Shown piece by piece: positions 38,801 through 49,699 of a DNA stretch of 64,000 nucleotides. The position numbers and the translations under genes are program-made. The stretch comes from Rhodococcus jostii NBRC 16295 (GTDB taxonomy: Bacteria; Actinomycetota; Actinomycetes; Mycobacteriales; Mycobacteriaceae), in NCBI RefSeq assembly GCF_001894825.1, contig NZ_BCWY01000033.1:35921-99920 (forward strand). Direction: 5' to 3'. Position 1 is the first letter of the stretch, and each line of letters opens with the position of its first letter. The notes beneath the pieces are model-generated. The model did no database searches and was not told the DNA's origin. It worked only from the letters and a program-made list of their open reading frames with translations.

Positions 38801-41800
38801 CGAATATTCGACCGCGACACCGTCACGACACTCGCGGCTCGCGTGATCGGGATTCTCGAGACCATCGCGCGCGACGCGGACACGCCGGTCGGCGACGTCG
38901 ACCTGTTCGTTCCGAAGGAACGGGAGCTGGTGGTCGACACCTGGAATGCAACCGAACACCAGCTGCCGCGGCTCACCCTCGCCGAGCTGTTCGACGCACA
39001 GGTGGCTCACACGCCCGACGCCCCAGCCGTCGTGTTCGCCGGGACGGTGTTGACATACGCAGAGTTCGACGCCCGCGCGAATCAGCTGGCGCGGTTCCTG
39101 ATCAGCGGCGGTGTGGGCCCTGAATCGCTCGTGGGTGTGGCGGTGCGACGCTCGGTGGATCTGCTGGTGGGAATTTATGCCGTGATCAAGGCCGGCGGTG
39201 CGTACGTTCCGATAGACCCGGACCAGCCGGCCGAGCGGATCGCGTACGTCGTGGCGACGGCCGGTCCGGTCGTCGTTCTCACCACCACCGCGGACCGCGT
39301 GGCGCTGCCCGCCGAGGTTCCGGCCGTCGACCTCGACACCCTCGATGTGTCGGCGCTGCCGGATGACCCCGTCCGGGGCCGGGACCGGTTGGGGCCGTTG
39401 GATACCCGAAACCCTGCGTATGTCATCTTCACCTCCGGCTCCACGGGCAGACCCAAGGGTGTGGCAGTGCCGCACGAGGGCATCGTCAACCGGCTGCTGT
39501 GGATGCAGCATCGGTACCCACTGAGCGACGACGACGCGGTTCTCCAGAAGACCCCCGTGACGTTCGACGTGTCGGTGTGGGAGTTGTTCTGGCCGTTGCA
39601 GACCGGCGCGCGACTGGTGATCGCCGAGCCGGACGGGCACCGTGACCCCGCCTATCTCGAACGGGTCATCCGCGCAGAATCTGTGACCACGGTGCATTTC
39701 GTGCCGTCGATGCTCGCCGTATTCCTGGCCGGGGCGCACGTCGACGGGTGCAGTTCCCTGCGCCGGGTGTTCACCAGTGGTGAGGCGCTGCCGCCTGTGA
39801 CGGCGGCGGATCTGCACCGGGTGAGTGGGGCGGAGCTGCACAACCTGTACGGTCCCACCGAGGCAGCGGTCGACGTGACCTACTACGAGACCGGGCCGGA
39901 CGAGACCACCGTGCCGATCGGAGCGCCGATCTGGAACACCCATACGTATGTGCTCGACGGACGCCTGCGTCCCGTCCCGGTCGGGGTGGCGGGGGAGTTG
40001 TACCTCGGCGGCGTCCAGCTCGCCCGCGGATACCAGGGCCGGTCCGATCTGACGGCGGACAGGTTCGTCGCGAACCCTGTCGCGGCCGCGGGAAATGTGC
40101 GAGACGGTAGTCGGCTGTACCGCACCGGTGACCTGGTCCGGTGGCTGCCGACCGGGCAGCTCGACTACCTGGGCCGCACGGACTTCCAGGTCAAGCTTCG
40201 CGGCCAGCGCATCGAACTCGGTGAGATCGAGGCGGCGCTGCTCCGGTACGACGATGTTGCACAGGCGGTGGTACTGGCCCGCAACGACGGGTCCACCGGC
40301 GACTACCTCGCCGCATACGTGGTGCCTGCGCCCGGGAGGTCCCCGCACGAGCGGGCGCTACTCGACGCTGCCGCAACGGCGCTTCCCCGATGCATGGTCC
40401 CGTCGGCGCTGGTCGTGCTCGCGGAACTGCCGTTGACCGCGAACGGCAAACTCGACCGCACGGCACTGCCGGTTCCCGAGTTCGCGAGTTCGGCGAAGTT
40501 CGTCCCGCCCGGAACCCCGACCGAGTATTTCCTCGCGGAGATTCTCGCGGACGTACTCGGCGCCCCGCGTATCGGTATGTCGGACAATTTCTTCGACCTC
40601 GGGGGCAACTCCCTCATCGCGACCCGTGTGGTTGCCCGGATCAACGCCGAGCTCGGCACCGCGTTGAGCGTGCGGTCGCTGTTCGAGGCGCCCACCGTCG
40701 GTGTCCTGGCCACCGTCGTCGACCGGATGCACGCTGGTGCGGGGCCGCGCTCCGCGCTCGTGTCCGGCCCGAGGCCGGACAGGCTTCCCCTGTCCCTGGC
40801 TCAGACCCGAGTGTGGTTCTTCAATCGGTTCGACCCCACGTCGAGTGCCTACAACGTGGCGGTGGCACTGCGGCTGTCCGGCGCCCTCGACGTCGATGCA
40901 CTCCGCCGGGCCGCCGCGGATATCCTCGAACGGCACGAATCGCTGCGGACGATGTATCCCGAAGCCCCTGAGGGCCCGTATCAGCTGGTGCTGCCGGTCG
41001 ACCATGCCGCGACCGGTGATCTGATCGACGTTGCGCCCGACGCCGTCCCGGCTGATGCTCTGGGTGCACGGATTCGCGCGGCAGTGGAACGCGGATTCGA
41101 CGTGACCACGCAAATCCCGATCGCTCTGACGTTGGTGCGGTGCGAGGCTGCTGACGAACACGTGTTGGTGATGGTGGTGCACCACATCAGCATCGACGGT
41201 TGGTCGATCCAGGTACTCGCCGGCGATCTGGTGCACGCCTACTCCACGCGCGCAGCCGGCGACGCGCCGTCGTGGACGCCGTTGCCGGTGCAGTATGCGG
41301 ATTATGCGTTGTGGCAGCGGGAGGTGCTGGGTTCGGAGGAGGATCCGGGGTCGTTGATGTCGCAGCAGATCGCGTATTGGGTGGGTGCGTTGTCGGGTGT
41401 GCCGGATGTGCTGGGTCTGCCGCTGGACCGGCCGCGTCCGGTGGTGCGGTCGGGGGTGGGGGCGAGTGTCGATTTCGCGGTGCCGGCGGCGACGGTGGTG
41501 GGTCTGGTGTCGTTGGCGCGTGAGCAGGGTGCGACGCCGTTCATGGTGGTGCATGCGGCGTTGGTGGTGTTGTTGGCGGGGCTGAGTGGGTCGACCGATA
41601 TCGCGATCGGGTCGCCTGTGGCGGGTCGTGGTGATGCGGCGTTGGATGATCTGGTGGGGATGTTCGTCAATACGTTGGTGTTGCGGGCGCGGTGTGAGCC
41701 GGGTGAATCGTTCGCGGGGTTGGTGGGGCGGGTTCGAGATGTCGATCTGGAGGCGTTCTCTCGGGCGGATGTTCCGTTCGAGCGGTTGGTGGAGTCGCTG

Positions 41801-44731
41801 AATCCGGTGCGTTCGCAGTCTTTCTCGCCGTTGTTTCAGGTGATGTTGGCGTTTCAGAATTTCGTGCCGTCGAGGGTGGAGCTTCCGGGAGTGACGGTCG
41901 TGCCGATGGAGGTCGATCGGGAGGCGGTGCAGTTCGACCTGTCGATGGTTCTCAGTGAGGCGGCGGGGGGCGGGTATGCGGGGAGGTTGTCGTATGCGTC
42001 GGACATCTTCGATGCTCCGACGGTGCGCGGGATCGCGGAGCGGTTCGTGCGGGTGCTCGACGCGGTCGTCGATAGTCCGTCCGTCCCGGTGGGCGACATC
42101 TCGATCGTCGAAGAGAACGAGCGGCGTCAGGTGGTACGCGAGTGGAACATGACGGGACACGACGTCCCGGAGGGACTGCTGCTCGACGGATTCGATTCGC
42201 AGGTGGCCCGAAGACCGGACGCGGTGGCCGTCGTATACGACAACGAGTCGCTGTCCTATGCCGAGTTCGCTGCTCGGGTGAACCGATTGGCTCGTCGATT
42301 GATCGACGAGGGGGTGGGACCGGAGTCGTTGGTGGCACTGGGGATGCGCCGGTCGCTGGAGTTGGTGACAGGGGTCTACGCGGTGCTCCGAACAGGTGCC
42401 GCATTCGTGCCGTTGGACCCAGATCAACCCCAGGAACGCAACGACTACATCCTGGAAACCGCAGCCCCCGTGTGTGTCCTGTCCACCTCCAGAGATGGAT
42501 TCGACGCGTCCCGGATTCGAGTACTGAACCTCGACGCGTTGGATTTGTCGGCGTATTCGTCCGAACCGGTTGGGGAGTCCGATGTCGTGACATCCGCACG
42601 GCCGGAGAATCTGGCGTATGTAATCTTTACATCGGGATCGACCGGACGACCCAAAGGCGTTTCGGTCAGCCATCGCGCGATCGTCAACCAATTATCCTGG
42701 TTGGCCGCCGAGTACGAGTTCGACGACTCGGATGTCGTGGTGCAGAAGACTCCGGTGTCGTTCGACGTATCGATGTGGGAATTACTGGTTCCGCTGGCCG
42801 TCGGTGCCCGGATGATCGTCGCGCGTCCCGACGGGCATCGGGATCCGGACTATCTGCTGTCACTGATGGAAACCTCCGGTGTTACCGTGGCCGCGTTCGT
42901 CCCGTCGATGTTGGCGGTGCTCCTGGCCGATCCGGAGGTTCGTCTACCGGATTCGTTGCGGTGTGTGTTGGCCGGTGGCGAGGAACTGCCGGTGGAATTG
43001 TCTGCGCGATGTGCGTCGCGGTCGAAGGCTCGGCTCGACAACAAGTACGGTCCCACCGAATGTGCGGTCACTGCGACGTCCCACCGATGCGACGGACTCG
43101 AGCGGGAGTCGGTACCGATTGGTGAACCCGTATGGAACACGACTGCACAGGTCTTGGACCGACGACTCCACCCAGTGCCCATCGGGGTCGAAGGAGAGCT
43201 GTATCTGGCAGGCGTACAGCTGTCTCGCGGCTATCATCGCCGCGCGGGGCTGACGGCGGAGCGGTTTGTGGCCGATCCGTTCGGGGCAGCAGGCACGCGT
43301 CTCTATCGCACGGGAGACCGGGTCAAGTGGAACCCACACGGAGAGCTCGTGTTTCTGGGGCGGTCGGACTTCCAAGTAAAGCTGCGAGGGCTGCGAATCG
43401 AGCTCGGCGAGATCGAGACCGCGCTGGTAGCACAGGAGTCGATCGTGCAGGCCGTGGTGATCGTGCACGAGGGCGACTTCGGTCAGAAGCTGGTCGGGTA
43501 CGTGGTCCCCGCGGGGGGTCGGCTGGACGACGTGGACGCGGTCCGTGCCACGGCGGGCAGGTCGCTGCCCCAGTACATGGTGCCGGATGTGCTGATGGTG
43601 CTCGACGAGTTGCCGCTGACCGCGAGTGGCAAGCTCGACCGGAAGGCATTGCCGGCACCGGAGTTCGCGACGCGGGAGTTCCGGGGGCCGACGACGCGCC
43701 TCGAGCGAATCGTTGCCTCGGCCTTCGCCGACATCCTCGGTGTCGAGCAGGTGGGGCTGGACGACGATTTCTTCGCGTTGGGCGGCAACTCCCTGGTCGC
43801 GCCCAGGATCGTCGCCCGACTGAAGCAAGACCTGAGCGCGGCAGTTCCGTTGCAGTGGCTGTTCACGGATCCCACCGTCGAAGCATTGGCCTCTCGGATC
43901 GCGAGTGGGGCCACGGGCACTGCAGCGGAAGGGTTCGGGCCGCTGCTTCGGATCCGAGCGGACGGCGAAGCGGGGACGCCGCTGTTCTGTATCCATCCCA
44001 TCGTCGGACTGTCGTGGTGCTACTCGGGTCTCCGTCAGTACCTCGACCCTGATCTGCCGATCTACGGCATCCAGAGTCCGTCGATTCTCGAGGACGGCTA
44101 TCTGCCGGAGTCGCTCGACGAACTCGCGGACCGTTACGTCCGCGAGATCCGCCAGATCCGACCATCCGGTCCGTACCGACTACTCGGCTGGTCACTCGGC
44201 GGTGTCATCGCACATGCGATGGCGGTCCGGATTCAGGCGGCCGGCGAGGGCGTGGAATTGCTGGCCATGATGGACAGCTTCGCCGGCGCGAGTGCGGTCG
44301 AGGAAGGGTCGGCCACGCAGGTGTCGGTGAGTGAGTTGCTGGGTGGGTTCGCCATCGAAGAGACAGCACTCGAGCGCATCCCCGACCGGAGCCTCAGTGG
44401 TGTCGCTGTCGCGTTGGCCGACCTGAGCGGGCACTCCGTAGAGCAAGCGGAACAGGTCGTGGGGCGGCTCGTGTCGACGGCGGAACGAAACTCGAGGTTG
44501 ATGTCGGAGTACTCGCCTCCGCGCTTCGACGGAGACATCGTGTTTTTCACCGCGGCGGCCGACGATGCCACCGGCGAGATCGCGGCCCGTGGATGGGTGA
44601 ACGCGGTCACGGGGGTGGTGCGCAACCACGCCGTGGCAGTCACGCATTGGCAGATGACGTCACCCGACGCTCTTGCCGTCGCCGGCCCGATCCTGAACGA
44701 GGCCCTGAGAGAGCAATCAACAAATGAGTGA
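32894..44731 (+). CDS. Three-module NRPS, C-A-T-E-C-A-T-C-A-T-thioesterase
   Basis: About 3945 residues from GTG 32894 (GAGGG six bases upstream); ATG 32873 and ATG 32945 are alternatives. Domains: EntF-like starter C, HHIALDG at 158; A1 YTSGSTG at 633; T1 LGGDSI, Ser1024; epimerase [10 protein letters not shown] at 1216; C2 of the D-accepting type ([20 protein letters not shown] at 1712); A2 FTSGSTG at 2179; T2 Ser2573; C3 HHISIDG at 2763; A3 FTSGSTG at 3245; T3 Ser3633; thioesterase GWSLGG, Ser3767. Pocket residues read by eye: A1 DAFIVGSII (unassigned), A2 DVWHFSLVD (the EntF serine code), A3 DVWALGKVT (unassigned). Predicted product: acyl-D-Xaa-Ser-Xaa, released by hydrolysis or cyclisation. 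Codon use changes sharply at about 41283-42110. No MbtH, hydroxylase or aryl-acid genes lie in the window. Confidence 0.93.
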   Translation: MASLEDFDTNSVHSDTVMANVVPPSELFPLSAAQRGMWFAQHLLGDVPIVIAQYVEVDIADLDIGLLARIGPAALRELGTGLLRIVEWDGEPLQTVDESLGFEMTHLDFRSDPDPRTAAHAWMRAEYTNPIDLLHDRLIRSAMLRVSDDCYFWYSRIHHIALDGFGAMTFMNRAAELYTAAVESRAPAEFVASGLREVVEEEARYRTSSRFETDRKYWAERSRDLPQAISLAGRAAEIGAQSLVSSAPLSAATTAALQSLTDREPGATFATAAVAAIAAFLSRLTGQDDVVLSLPVSARTTARLRRSGGMISNVLPIRLAIGDETTSVDLMRCTQLALTGALRHQRYRHEDIRRDAGVLGGRRGFFGPSINIMMFHDEIRLGPSIGRLHVLTTGPVEDLVVNIYPGVAGDVAQVDFEANPNLYTEQELRGHHARFLEFFTAFATSAATDRIAALDVLHADERAALVPCRGPRAEPERLLPDLLADGVAASPDAVAIRASGSEVTYRELDERSNQLARLLIESGAGPETFVVLSLPRSAESLVAFWAVAKTGAGFVPVDPRLPPERVAHMLSDSGALVGLTLHELRATLPDGIHWLVLDDDGVRARCDRQRSAAIGDVDRRAPLHVHHPAYMIYTSGSTGLPKGVVVTHSGLANFAAGARPELGVHGESRILRFSSASFDASVFEMIQAFSAGATMVVAPPEVHGGSDLVDLLSEQQVTHIITAPTVMNTVDPRGLEHLEAVVVGGDVCTPDLVERFGRVCRFTNSYGPTETTIIITAGEPLTPGERITIGRPIQGASVIVLDRKLRAVPVGVVGELYLAGPGSARGYHHRHGLTANRFVADPFGRPGSRLYRTGDEVRWVRSSHGAEAGDYTLEFIGRSDTQVKIRGFRIELGEIDSALLAQDGVNFAATVVHRTVGGTTALVSYVRLDTGRAFDPIAIVEGVAEIVPSHMVPSAVMWLEHVPVTAAGKLDRSALPQPHFGSAEHEFRAASTPAEEQLSGLVAEALGLDRVSVDDSLFALGGDSIVAMQIAARAREFGLSFSARAVFEHKTIAGIAAVAVPVEATSAVALEELDGGGVGRIPLTPIMCSMLERGPFDDFFQALLLTLPSDVDSDRLTATLAAVLDHHDALRSTFVLDGDGDWVFETTAAGTVPAGDRISRIVTAAAPGSRAFTDVVSAECAAAAARLDPENGVMLQLVWCVSESEGARGRLLVLAHHLVVDGVSWRVLLPDLATAWLQLGAGQAPTPAPVGTSFRRWAHGLQDAADRGTHRGELPYWREVLSGPDPRIGTRPIASAIDTMRTTERVHIDVSHAVTDAVLTRLPDVFGCGVNDGLLSALAMAVVQWRHSHGIDERSVLLTLEGHGREEEAVACADLARTVGWFTSAFPVRLELPAVDLGGAFEGGHAAGVVIKTVKEQLVAVPARGVGFGLLRHLDESTRPILGGLPEPQISFNYLGRMSVQHLGDMQDLGWLPDPEAPDLIAASGSGMTVAAVIDINAMVVDSPEGPRLTASFAYPTGVIRDSDVAALADLWRSALDGLAAHTVQPTAGGLTPSDCQLVTVSQSRIERWEHSHPGLREIWSLSPLQSGLLFHSTLAADSLDIYTAQLRIDLEGAVDSARLRRAAAGVLARHATLRAAFEYDDHGVPAQLVVDAVDVPWREVDLTGHGSAGEELERLLDDDRVARFDLARPPLLRLLLIRTAPGEYVLALTNHHIILDGWSMPLLVRELLVRYAADEAPALPEPRPYSTYLEWVATCDRDASLRAWERALDGLDEPTLLAPHASSEQHGVPGEVDIALPGALIDALDTVVARHGVTMNTIVQAAWGMLLSRLLSRRDVVFGATVSGRPPQLSGVESMLGLFINTVPVRVQMDPDETCAQLLTRLQGEQVSLLDHHYLGLGDIQAHMGLGNLFDTLSVFESYPVDKSGFDEHTDIAGMRVTALDARDATHYPITLLSILEPQLRLSLRYQRRIFDRDTVTTLAARVIGILETIARDADTPVGDVDLFVPKERELVVDTWNATEHQLPRLTLAELFDAQVAHTPDAPAVVFAGTVLTYAEFDARANQLARFLISGGVGPESLVGVAVRRSVDLLVGIYAVIKAGGAYVPIDPDQPAERIAYVVATAGPVVVLTTTADRVALPAEVPAVDLDTLDVSALPDDPVRGRDRLGPLDTRNPAYVIFTSGSTGRPKGVAVPHEGIVNRLLWMQHRYPLSDDDAVLQKTPVTFDVSVWELFWPLQTGARLVIAEPDGHRDPAYLERVIRAESVTTVHFVPSMLAVFLAGAHVDGCSSLRRVFTSGEALPPVTAADLHRVSGAELHNLYGPTEAAVDVTYYETGPDETTVPIGAPIWNTHTYVLDGRLRPVPVGVAGELYLGGVQLARGYQGRSDLTADRFVANPVAAAGNVRDGSRLYRTGDLVRWLPTGQLDYLGRTDFQVKLRGQRIELGEIEAALLRYDDVAQAVVLARNDGSTGDYLAAYVVPAPGRSPHERALLDAAATALPRCMVPSALVVLAELPLTANGKLDRTALPVPEFASSAKFVPPGTPTEYFLAEILADVLGAPRIGMSDNFFDLGGNSLIATRVVARINAELGTALSVRSLFEAPTVGVLATVVDRMHAGAGPRSALVSGPRPDRLPLSLAQTRVWFFNRFDPTSSAYNVAVALRLSGALDVDALRRAAADILERHESLRTMYPEAPEGPYQLVLPVDHAATGDLIDVAPDAVPADALGARIRAAVERGFDVTTQIPIALTLVRCEAADEHVLVMVVHHISIDGWSIQVLAGDLVHAYSTRAAGDAPSWTPLPVQYADYALWQREVLGSEEDPGSLMSQQIAYWVGALSGVPDVLGLPLDRPRPVVRSGVGASVDFAVPAATVVGLVSLAREQGATPFMVVHAALVVLLAGLSGSTDIAIGSPVAGRGDAALDDLVGMFVNTLVLRARCEPGESFAGLVGRVRDVDLEAFSRADVPFERLVESLNPVRSQSFSPLFQVMLAFQNFVPSRVELPGVTVVPMEVDREAVQFDLSMVLSEAAGGGYAGRLSYASDIFDAPTVRGIAERFVRVLDAVVDSPSVPVGDISIVEENERRQVVREWNMTGHDVPEGLLLDGFDSQVARRPDAVAVVYDNESLSYAEFAARVNRLARRLIDEGVGPESLVALGMRRSLELVTGVYAVLRTGAAFVPLDPDQPQERNDYILETAAPVCVLSTSRDGFDASRIRVLNLDALDLSAYSSEPVGESDVVTSARPENLAYVIFTSGSTGRPKGVSVSHRAIVNQLSWLAAEYEFDDSDVVVQKTPVSFDVSMWELLVPLAVGARMIVARPDGHRDPDYLLSLMETSGVTVAAFVPSMLAVLLADPEVRLPDSLRCVLAGGEELPVELSARCASRSKARLDNKYGPTECAVTATSHRCDGLERESVPIGEPVWNTTAQVLDRRLHPVPIGVEGELYLAGVQLSRGYHRRAGLTAERFVADPFGAAGTRLYRTGDRVKWNPHGELVFLGRSDFQVKLRGLRIELGEIETALVAQESIVQAVVIVHEGDFGQKLVGYVVPAGGRLDDVDAVRATAGRSLPQYMVPDVLMVLDELPLTASGKLDRKALPAPEFATREFRGPTTRLERIVASAFADILGVEQVGLDDDFFALGGNSLVAPRIVARLKQDLSAAVPLQWLFTDPTVEALASRIASGATGTAAEGFGPLLRIRADGEAGTPLFCIHPIVGLSWCYSGLRQYLDPDLPIYGIQSPSILEDGYLPESLDELADRYVREIRQIRPSGPYRLLGWSLGGVIAHAMAVRIQAAGEGVELLAMMDSFAGASAVEEGSATQVSVSELLGGFAIEETALERIPDRSLSGVAVALADLSGHSVEQAEQVVGRLVSTAERNSRLMSEYSPPRFDGDIVFFTAAADDATGEIAARGWVNAVTGVVRNHAVAVTHWQMTSPDALAVAGPILNEALREQSTNE

Positions 44732-44774
44732 ACCGGTGGGCCAACATGTCGGACGAGTCGCCCGACGCTGAGCG

Positions 44775-46223
44775 TCATCGCGCGAGCAGTGCCTCGCAGG
44801 ACCGCGCCGCGCACGCACACGCCTGAACCGTCGCCGTGTCTATCGTCGGCCGGCCCGCCTGGGACCGCCAGAACCTGAGTGCGGTCAGCGCCACTCGGGA
44901 GATCTGCTCCTGGCCGGCGTCGGCGGGCATGCCGAGGCGGATGTGCGGCGACATGCCCTCGCCGCCGAGCATCCGCTCGAGGAGCACGACATCCGCGTCC
45001 CGCAACTGCAGACCGCCGGTGCGCAGCCCCGACAACACCCGTAACTCCCGGAACACGTGGGTGTCCGCGAGCAGCCGATCGGCCGCCCGGCTCAGGCTGC
45101 GGCTGGCCGACGACGGTGTCCGCGCCAAGACCGCCTTCAGTGAGCGGAGGGCCGAATGTGCTTTCAGTTCGGTGCTCCGCTGGCCGAACTGCAGATGCAG
45201 GGTACGGCGGAGGTCCTCGAGACCGCTGTGCGCCGTCAGTTCCCGGGCCAGCGCCGGCGCGTCGGTCGCGCCCGTGCGGATCAGCATGACCGCGAACCGG
45301 GTACCGAACAGACCGAAGGCGTCGAGGAGTTCGCGCCGCTGCCCGGTCGACAGCAGGAGTTCGGTGTCTTCCGCGGTGAACCGCGTGACCGAGCGCAGCG
45401 CCGCCTCGAGCGTGCCCTCGGGAACGGTGGCGAGTACGGCCAGGTCGTCGAATTCGGTCTGGCGCAGGGTGCGACCGCGGAGCGCGAGAAGTCCCGACAC
45501 GGGGAGCAGGCTCCGCTCCACCCGGCGGCCCGCGTCGTCCGCGGCTGCCCGGGCCGCGTCGAGGTTGCGTTCGCGGCCGCCCTTCACCTCGTCGGCCCGG
45601 GACAGCACCCCGACGATGCCGAGCGGGCCTGCCGCGGTCCCGACCCGCGTCTGGAGTTGGTCGAGCAACCGCACGTCCGCGCCGTCGGTGCCCCGCGTCA
45701 GGTAGACGACGGCGTCGACGTCACACGGCCTGTCCTCGGGCAGCAGCAGCGCCCGGGTGCGTGCCGACACGTCCCGCGAGTTCGACGACGTACCCGGGGT
45801 GTCGACGAGCGTGAACTCGCCGAGCAGTGGCGACGGCCAGCCCACCTGCAGCTTCTCCACCCGGTCCGCGGTGACCCCGCCGAGGTCCAGTGCGAGGCGG
45901 CCTTCGTCCCGGTGCACGGCCAATCGCGTCCGGCGTCCGGAGTCGTGGGTGAGATCGATTCGCGGAGTGGTGGACTGCTCGAACCAGGTGACGACCCGGG
46001 TGCACTCGGTGGCGTCCGTCGGCGCGATCTCCTCACCGACGAGGGCGTTGAGGAGCGTCGACTTCCCGGCCTTCACTGTGCCGGTGAGGGCGACGCGGAG
46101 CGGCTCCTCGAGTCGGGCGGCGCTGTGCCGGAGTTCCTCGACGGAGGCGGGGTCGCTACGCAGTTCGTGCCGGGCGGCGTCGATCAGCTGGCGGGTCTGT
46201 GAACCCAGACGTGTGACGCTCAT
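44775..46223 (-). CDS. iniC: Dynamin-like GTPase, IniC homologue
   Basis: A 482-residue dynamin-like protein. The G1 loop is intact (TGTVKAGKSTLLNAL, residues 47-61), G3 is DTPG (141-144) and the G4 position reads SRAD (208-211). A helical C-terminal half follows. It starts inside the stop of the iniA-like gene (ATGA), as in a paired dynamin operon. In mycobacteria iniBAC is induced by cell-wall synthesis inhibitors and its products remodel membranes. The assignment rests on the paired GTPases and the nearby EtfD gene. It converges on the second NRPS with a 43-bp gap. Confidence 0.8.
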   Translation of the reverse strand: MSVTRLGSQTRQLIDAARHELRSDPASVEELRHSAARLEEPLRVALTGTVKAGKSTLLNALVGEEIAPTDATECTRVVTWFEQSTTPRIDLTHDSGRRTRLAVHRDEGRLALDLGGVTADRVEKLQVGWPSPLLGEFTLVDTPGTSSNSRDVSARTRALLLPEDRPCDVDAVVYLTRGTDGADVRLLDQLQTRVGTAAGPLGIVGVLSRADEVKGGRERNLDAARAAADDAGRRVERSLLPVSGLLALRGRTLRQTEFDDLAVLATVPEGTLEAALRSVTRFTAEDTELLLSTGQRRELLDAFGLFGTRFAVMLIRTGATDAPALARELTAHSGLEDLRRTLHLQFGQRSTELKAHSALRSLKAVLARTPSSASRSLSRAADRLLADTHVFRELRVLSGLRTGGLQLRDADVVLLERMLGGEGMSPHIRLGMPADAGQEQISRVALTALRFWRSQAGRPTIDTATVQACACAARSCEALLAR

Positions 46224-47962
46224 GCCGTCACCTGCCCCGCGAATCCGGCGGCCTGCAGTCGGATCTGCCGCAACGTGTCGAGTTCTGTGCGGATCTGCGC
46301 CGACCGCGTGGCACGGTAATCGTCGTGCATCTTCGACGCGTCCGCCGCGGCGCGCAGCGAATCGTCGACGGACCGAAGCATCTCGTTCGCGAGGTCGGTG
46401 AAATGGTCGCGCAGGACGCGCTGCACCTCCCGCAGCCGTTGCTTCGATTCCTTCCCCACCTGGAAGATCACGTCGTCCATCAACCTCGACACCGCCACCT
46501 TCGCCTCCGCCTGCCTGCGGGCGGTGCGTGCCTTGCGGTCCTCGCGATACGTGTTGGCGCCGAGCAGGACTCCCGCGCCGATCGAGAAGGGGTTCACCAG
46601 TGCCAGGCCGGCAAGGCTGGTGACCAGCCCGACCATCAGCACACCACCGTACGATCCGCGCATGCTGGAGAGGACGCGTTGGGTGAACCCCTGCGAGCTC
46701 TCCAAGGATTCGAGGGTGTTGACGGGTTCGAGGACATGATCGACGTTGTCGATGTGCAGCGCCGGGACGGGGACCTTGCCGTCCTCGGCGAAACGGTGCG
46801 CGACCGAACGGGCCAGATCGAGCGAGCGGGTGTGGGCCATCACGAAGTTCTCCCGCACACACGTCGCGATCTCACCGTCGAGCCAGGAACCGAACTCCTC
46901 CCAGCGCGGCGCCGGATCGGACGTGCCGATGTCCTGCTCTGCCGCACGCATCACGGTGCGGAGACGATGACGCAGATCGTGCTCGATGTCCGTCATCAAC
47001 TCGATCGCGCCGTCGGCCAGCGTGTGCTGCCAGTTCGCGGAGCGCTGCCGGAGCTGATCAGCCGCAGTCCGGGCCTGCGTCATCTGTGCGAGCAGCGCCG
47101 CGCCACGCTGCGGATCACGCAACGCATCGAGTTCGGCGCTCAGTGACAGCGAGAGATGGTCGGTGACGGTGCGCACATCGGCGATCACGGAATTGCGGAG
47201 CACCACATCCGCTTTCGCGATCACCTGACCTCGCAGGTAGTCGACCAACTGCGGTATGCCCGACTCGACGTCGAGTTCGTTGTCGCCGGCGTCCCGGGCG
47301 TCCTGATGCATCAGCGCGGACACCGGCAGCAGCGGCAGCGGGAGGTCCGCGTTCTGCAGGTGGGTGCGGTTGGCCTTCTGGATGTCTGCCCAGCGAGGAT
47401 AGAAGTCGATCTTGTTGACGACGCAGATCACCACGGGACACAGTTTCTGCACCTGCGTGAGCAGAGCGATCTCGGGTTCGGTGTATTCCTGACTCGCGTC
47501 GGAGACGAACAGCACCGCATCCGCCGTGGGAACCAGCGCCAGGGTGTCGGCGGCACGGGCGGGGGCGTGACCGGAGAATCCGGGAGCATCGACCAGCACC
47601 AGCCCCTCGGCGAGTAGGGGATGAGGGAAGGTGACCGTCGAATCCGTATCCGACGCGGCAGGCCCGTACTCGACGACCACCGGTTCGTGCCGGGAATTCG
47701 CCGGCGCCGACACGTCCGCGTCGACGAGCGCACCCGTCACGGAACTGACCCCCTTGTCGGTCAGACCGAGCACCACGACCCGCGTCCGGGGATCGGCGAG
47801 ACGGGACTCGGTGTGCGACAGCCGGGTCACGAGATCACCGCGGCCCGCAGCGCGGGTGAGCGTCGCGAGCCGCGCCAGCAGCGCCGACATCGACGCAGCA
47901 GTCTCGGCGGGAAGATTCGGGTGCACGAGGACGGCGGGGGAGGATTCGAGGGTGGCGTTCAT
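46220..47962 (-). CDS. iniA: Dynamin-like protein, IniA homologue, with altered P-loop
   Basis: A 580-residue protein. G3 DAPG (125-128) and G4 NKID (183-186) are intact, but the P-loop reads GLTDKGVSS (66-74), with Val where the GKS lysine should be. A hydrophobic paddle (LMVGLVTSLAGLALVNPF, about 440-475) sits between helical stalk segments and would insert into the membrane. A coiled-coil-like C-terminus follows. ATG 47962 has CGGAG upstream. It lies 90 bp after the IniB-like gene and is coupled to iniC. GTP binding may be weak here, so IniA might act as a partner of IniC. Confidence 0.8.
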   Translation of the reverse strand: MNATLESSPAVLVHPNLPAETAASMSALLARLATLTRAAGRGDLVTRLSHTESRLADPRTRVVVLGLTDKGVSSVTGALVDADVSAPANSRHEPVVVEYGPAASDTDSTVTFPHPLLAEGLVLVDAPGFSGHAPARAADTLALVPTADAVLFVSDASQEYTEPEIALLTQVQKLCPVVICVVNKIDFYPRWADIQKANRTHLQNADLPLPLLPVSALMHQDARDAGDNELDVESGIPQLVDYLRGQVIAKADVVLRNSVIADVRTVTDHLSLSLSAELDALRDPQRGAALLAQMTQARTAADQLRQRSANWQHTLADGAIELMTDIEHDLRHRLRTVMRAAEQDIGTSDPAPRWEEFGSWLDGEIATCVRENFVMAHTRSLDLARSVAHRFAEDGKVPVPALHIDNVDHVLEPVNTLESLESSQGFTQRVLSSMRGSYGGVLMVGLVTSLAGLALVNPFSIGAGVLLGANTYREDRKARTARRQAEAKVAVSRLMDDVIFQVGKESKQRLREVQRVLRDHFTDLANEMLRSVDDSLRAAADASKMHDDYRATRSAQIRTELDTLRQIRLQAAGFAGQVTA

Positions 47963-48052
47963 GATCTCCGCAAGAGTGGGTGACGGACGTTCGGGGGAGA
48001 GGGGAGTGGCGGGCCCGCGTGCAGGGGAGTCGGCGGACCCGCCCCGTCGAGG

Positions 48053-49474
48053 TCAGAACACGTGCTGGTCGACGATGGTCGTCGCAGTCAGGCTCTGATC
48101 ATGGGCATCGAGCGTGGTGCCGGAATCGGCCGTCAGCCCGGACGTGAGGCTGGTCGCGCTCGTGGAATCGAGTGACGTGCCGGTGTCGAGCGTGGTTCCC
48201 GTGTCGAGTGTGGTGCTCGAGTCGTACGCGGTTGCGGTGTCGAAGGTCGTTGCGGTGTCCGTTGTATGGGTGGTGTCTGTATGGGTGATGTCGGCGGTCT
48301 GGGTGGTCTGCGCGGTGTCCGTCGCCGTCGCGGCGGCGGTGTCGGCCGTGATCGTGGTGGTGGCAGCCTGGGACCGGCCGAGGTCGGCGGTCGGTGCCGT
48401 TGCCGTGGTCGTCGCCTCCGCCGTCTGAGTCGCGGTGGTCGTCGCATGGTTGTCGGTCGTGTCGGACGATGTTGTCGTCTGGGTTCGGCCGAGATCCGCG
48501 GTGGGTGCAGTCGCGTTCTGGGTGGCGGCGGAGTCGGTGGTGACAGAGTTCGAGGGGGTCGACGCCGCTTGCGTACCGCCGTCGCCGGCGGTCGACGTGA
48601 CATCCGAGGTCCGCGTATTCTGCTGGTCCGAAACCTGATTCTGGCTCTGGCCCTGATTCTGGCCCTGATTCTGATTCTGCACGGACGTTGCCGACACGGA
48701 CGTCGGTTCGGTGTTCGTCTGCCGGATCGTCATGTCGAGTGGCTGCGACGTCACCGCCGAATCGGAGTGCGTCGACACCGGTGTCGACGTGATCGGCTGT
48801 GCCGCGGCTGTAGCCGCCGCGGGCGCCGCGCTCGCGCCGGGACCTGCCGCGACAGGCTGAACGGAAGAAGACATCGGTGACGACACCGAGGTGGTCGGCC
48901 CCAGAGTCGTCGGCTGGGTCGCAACCGGGTTGCCCTGGTTGAACGCGGGCTGGCTCGCCGAAGCGCCGGTCGAGTTCATCGACGACTCGCCGCGACCGGA
49001 ATTTCCGAACGAAGTCGACATCCCTGCCTGAGCGTTCTCGTGACCCGCTCGTGCACCAGACACATCGGGATTGTCGGTGTGTCCCGTGTGGTCGTCGGCG
49101 GCGTTGTTCTGGTGCGCTTCGTTGGCAGTGTCGTGGTGGTCGGTGTTCGGGTGGTCCTGGTTGCCGGCTGTGGTGTGGTTGTCGCGGCCGACGTTCTCGA
49201 ACTCGCGACTACCGCCGTCGCGCGGTGCATCGTGGCCGGCTCCGTCGGCTGAGCGCGAATTCTGCTGCAGAGCAGTGTGTTGGGAGATGCCGTCGCCGAT
49301 CGAGTTCGCGGGGTGCAGGTCGCGTAGGAGCCCGTCGAGTCCGTTGCGCAGAAGGTCCGCGACGGGCGGTGCACCAGCAAGGTCGGGCTGCGGTGCCCGC
49401 ACGTCGAGCGTGGCGTGCGGGGCGGGAACGTCGTGATCGATGACGGTCGATGGGTGGATTTCGCTTCTCGTCAT
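48053..49474 (-). CDS. Disordered low-complexity protein at the IniB position
   Basis: A 473-residue protein rich in Thr, Asp, Ser, Ala, Gln and Asn, without signal peptide or membrane helix. Only the first 70 residues look ordered (PPVADLLRNGLDGLLRDLHP). The rest has repeats such as TAPTADLGR (twice), NQGQNQGQSQNQ and LDTGTTLDTGTSLD. By place and size it corresponds to IniB, but mycobacterial IniB is Gly/Ala-rich and the two are not alike in composition. ATG 49474 has GAAGGAG at an ideal distance. It is transcribed with iniA and iniC and is divergent from an Hsp70-like gene. It may form a scaffold or phase-separating partner for the GTPases; this is inference. Confidence 0.7.
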   Translation of the reverse strand: MTRSEIHPSTVIDHDVPAPHATLDVRAPQPDLAGAPPVADLLRNGLDGLLRDLHPANSIGDGISQHTALQQNSRSADGAGHDAPRDGGSREFENVGRDNHTTAGNQDHPNTDHHDTANEAHQNNAADDHTGHTDNPDVSGARAGHENAQAGMSTSFGNSGRGESSMNSTGASASQPAFNQGNPVATQPTTLGPTTSVSSPMSSSVQPVAAGPGASAAPAAATAAAQPITSTPVSTHSDSAVTSQPLDMTIRQTNTEPTSVSATSVQNQNQGQNQGQSQNQVSDQQNTRTSDVTSTAGDGGTQAASTPSNSVTTDSAATQNATAPTADLGRTQTTTSSDTTDNHATTTATQTAEATTTATAPTADLGRSQAATTTITADTAAATATDTAQTTQTADITHTDTTHTTDTATTFDTATAYDSSTTLDTGTTLDTGTSLDSTSATSLTSGLTADSGTTLDAHDQSLTATTIVDQHVF

Positions 49475-49525
49475 GAGTGCTCCTTCAGTTCGGGTTTGCC
49501 CCTTCGAGGCGACTGACGACGACGT

Positions 49526-49663
49526 TATGGACCATTCCTGGGAACACCATAGGAGGACGCTGCACCTTGCCTAGGGGCGGGCGCGGCCACGTACACAGGA
49601 ACATCGCAGGAAGCACACAGCGGCCGGCACAGGAAGGCGGTTTAGCGTTTCGGGCGGCAGGAA
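49526..49663. promoter_or_regulatory. Divergent promoter region of the ini-like operon and Hsp70-like gene
   Basis: The 225-bp gap has an imperfect dyad at 49526-49551 (TATGG...CCATA around TTCC-TG-GGAA) and four direct CAGGAA repeats at 49596, 49607, 49630 and 49658, i.e. 11, 23 and 28 bp apart. Direct repeats near helical spacing suit MalT/LuxR-type activators such as IniR, but binding is not established. Confidence 0.35.
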
Positions 49664-49699
49664 AGGCACCTGCCGTCATCACGGAACGGAGATCACGAC

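Noticed and set aside
44732..44774. Terminator between the second NRPS and iniC
   Set aside because: Only 5-bp stems (GACGC/GCGTC and GTCGG/CCGAC) are present, too weak to call.
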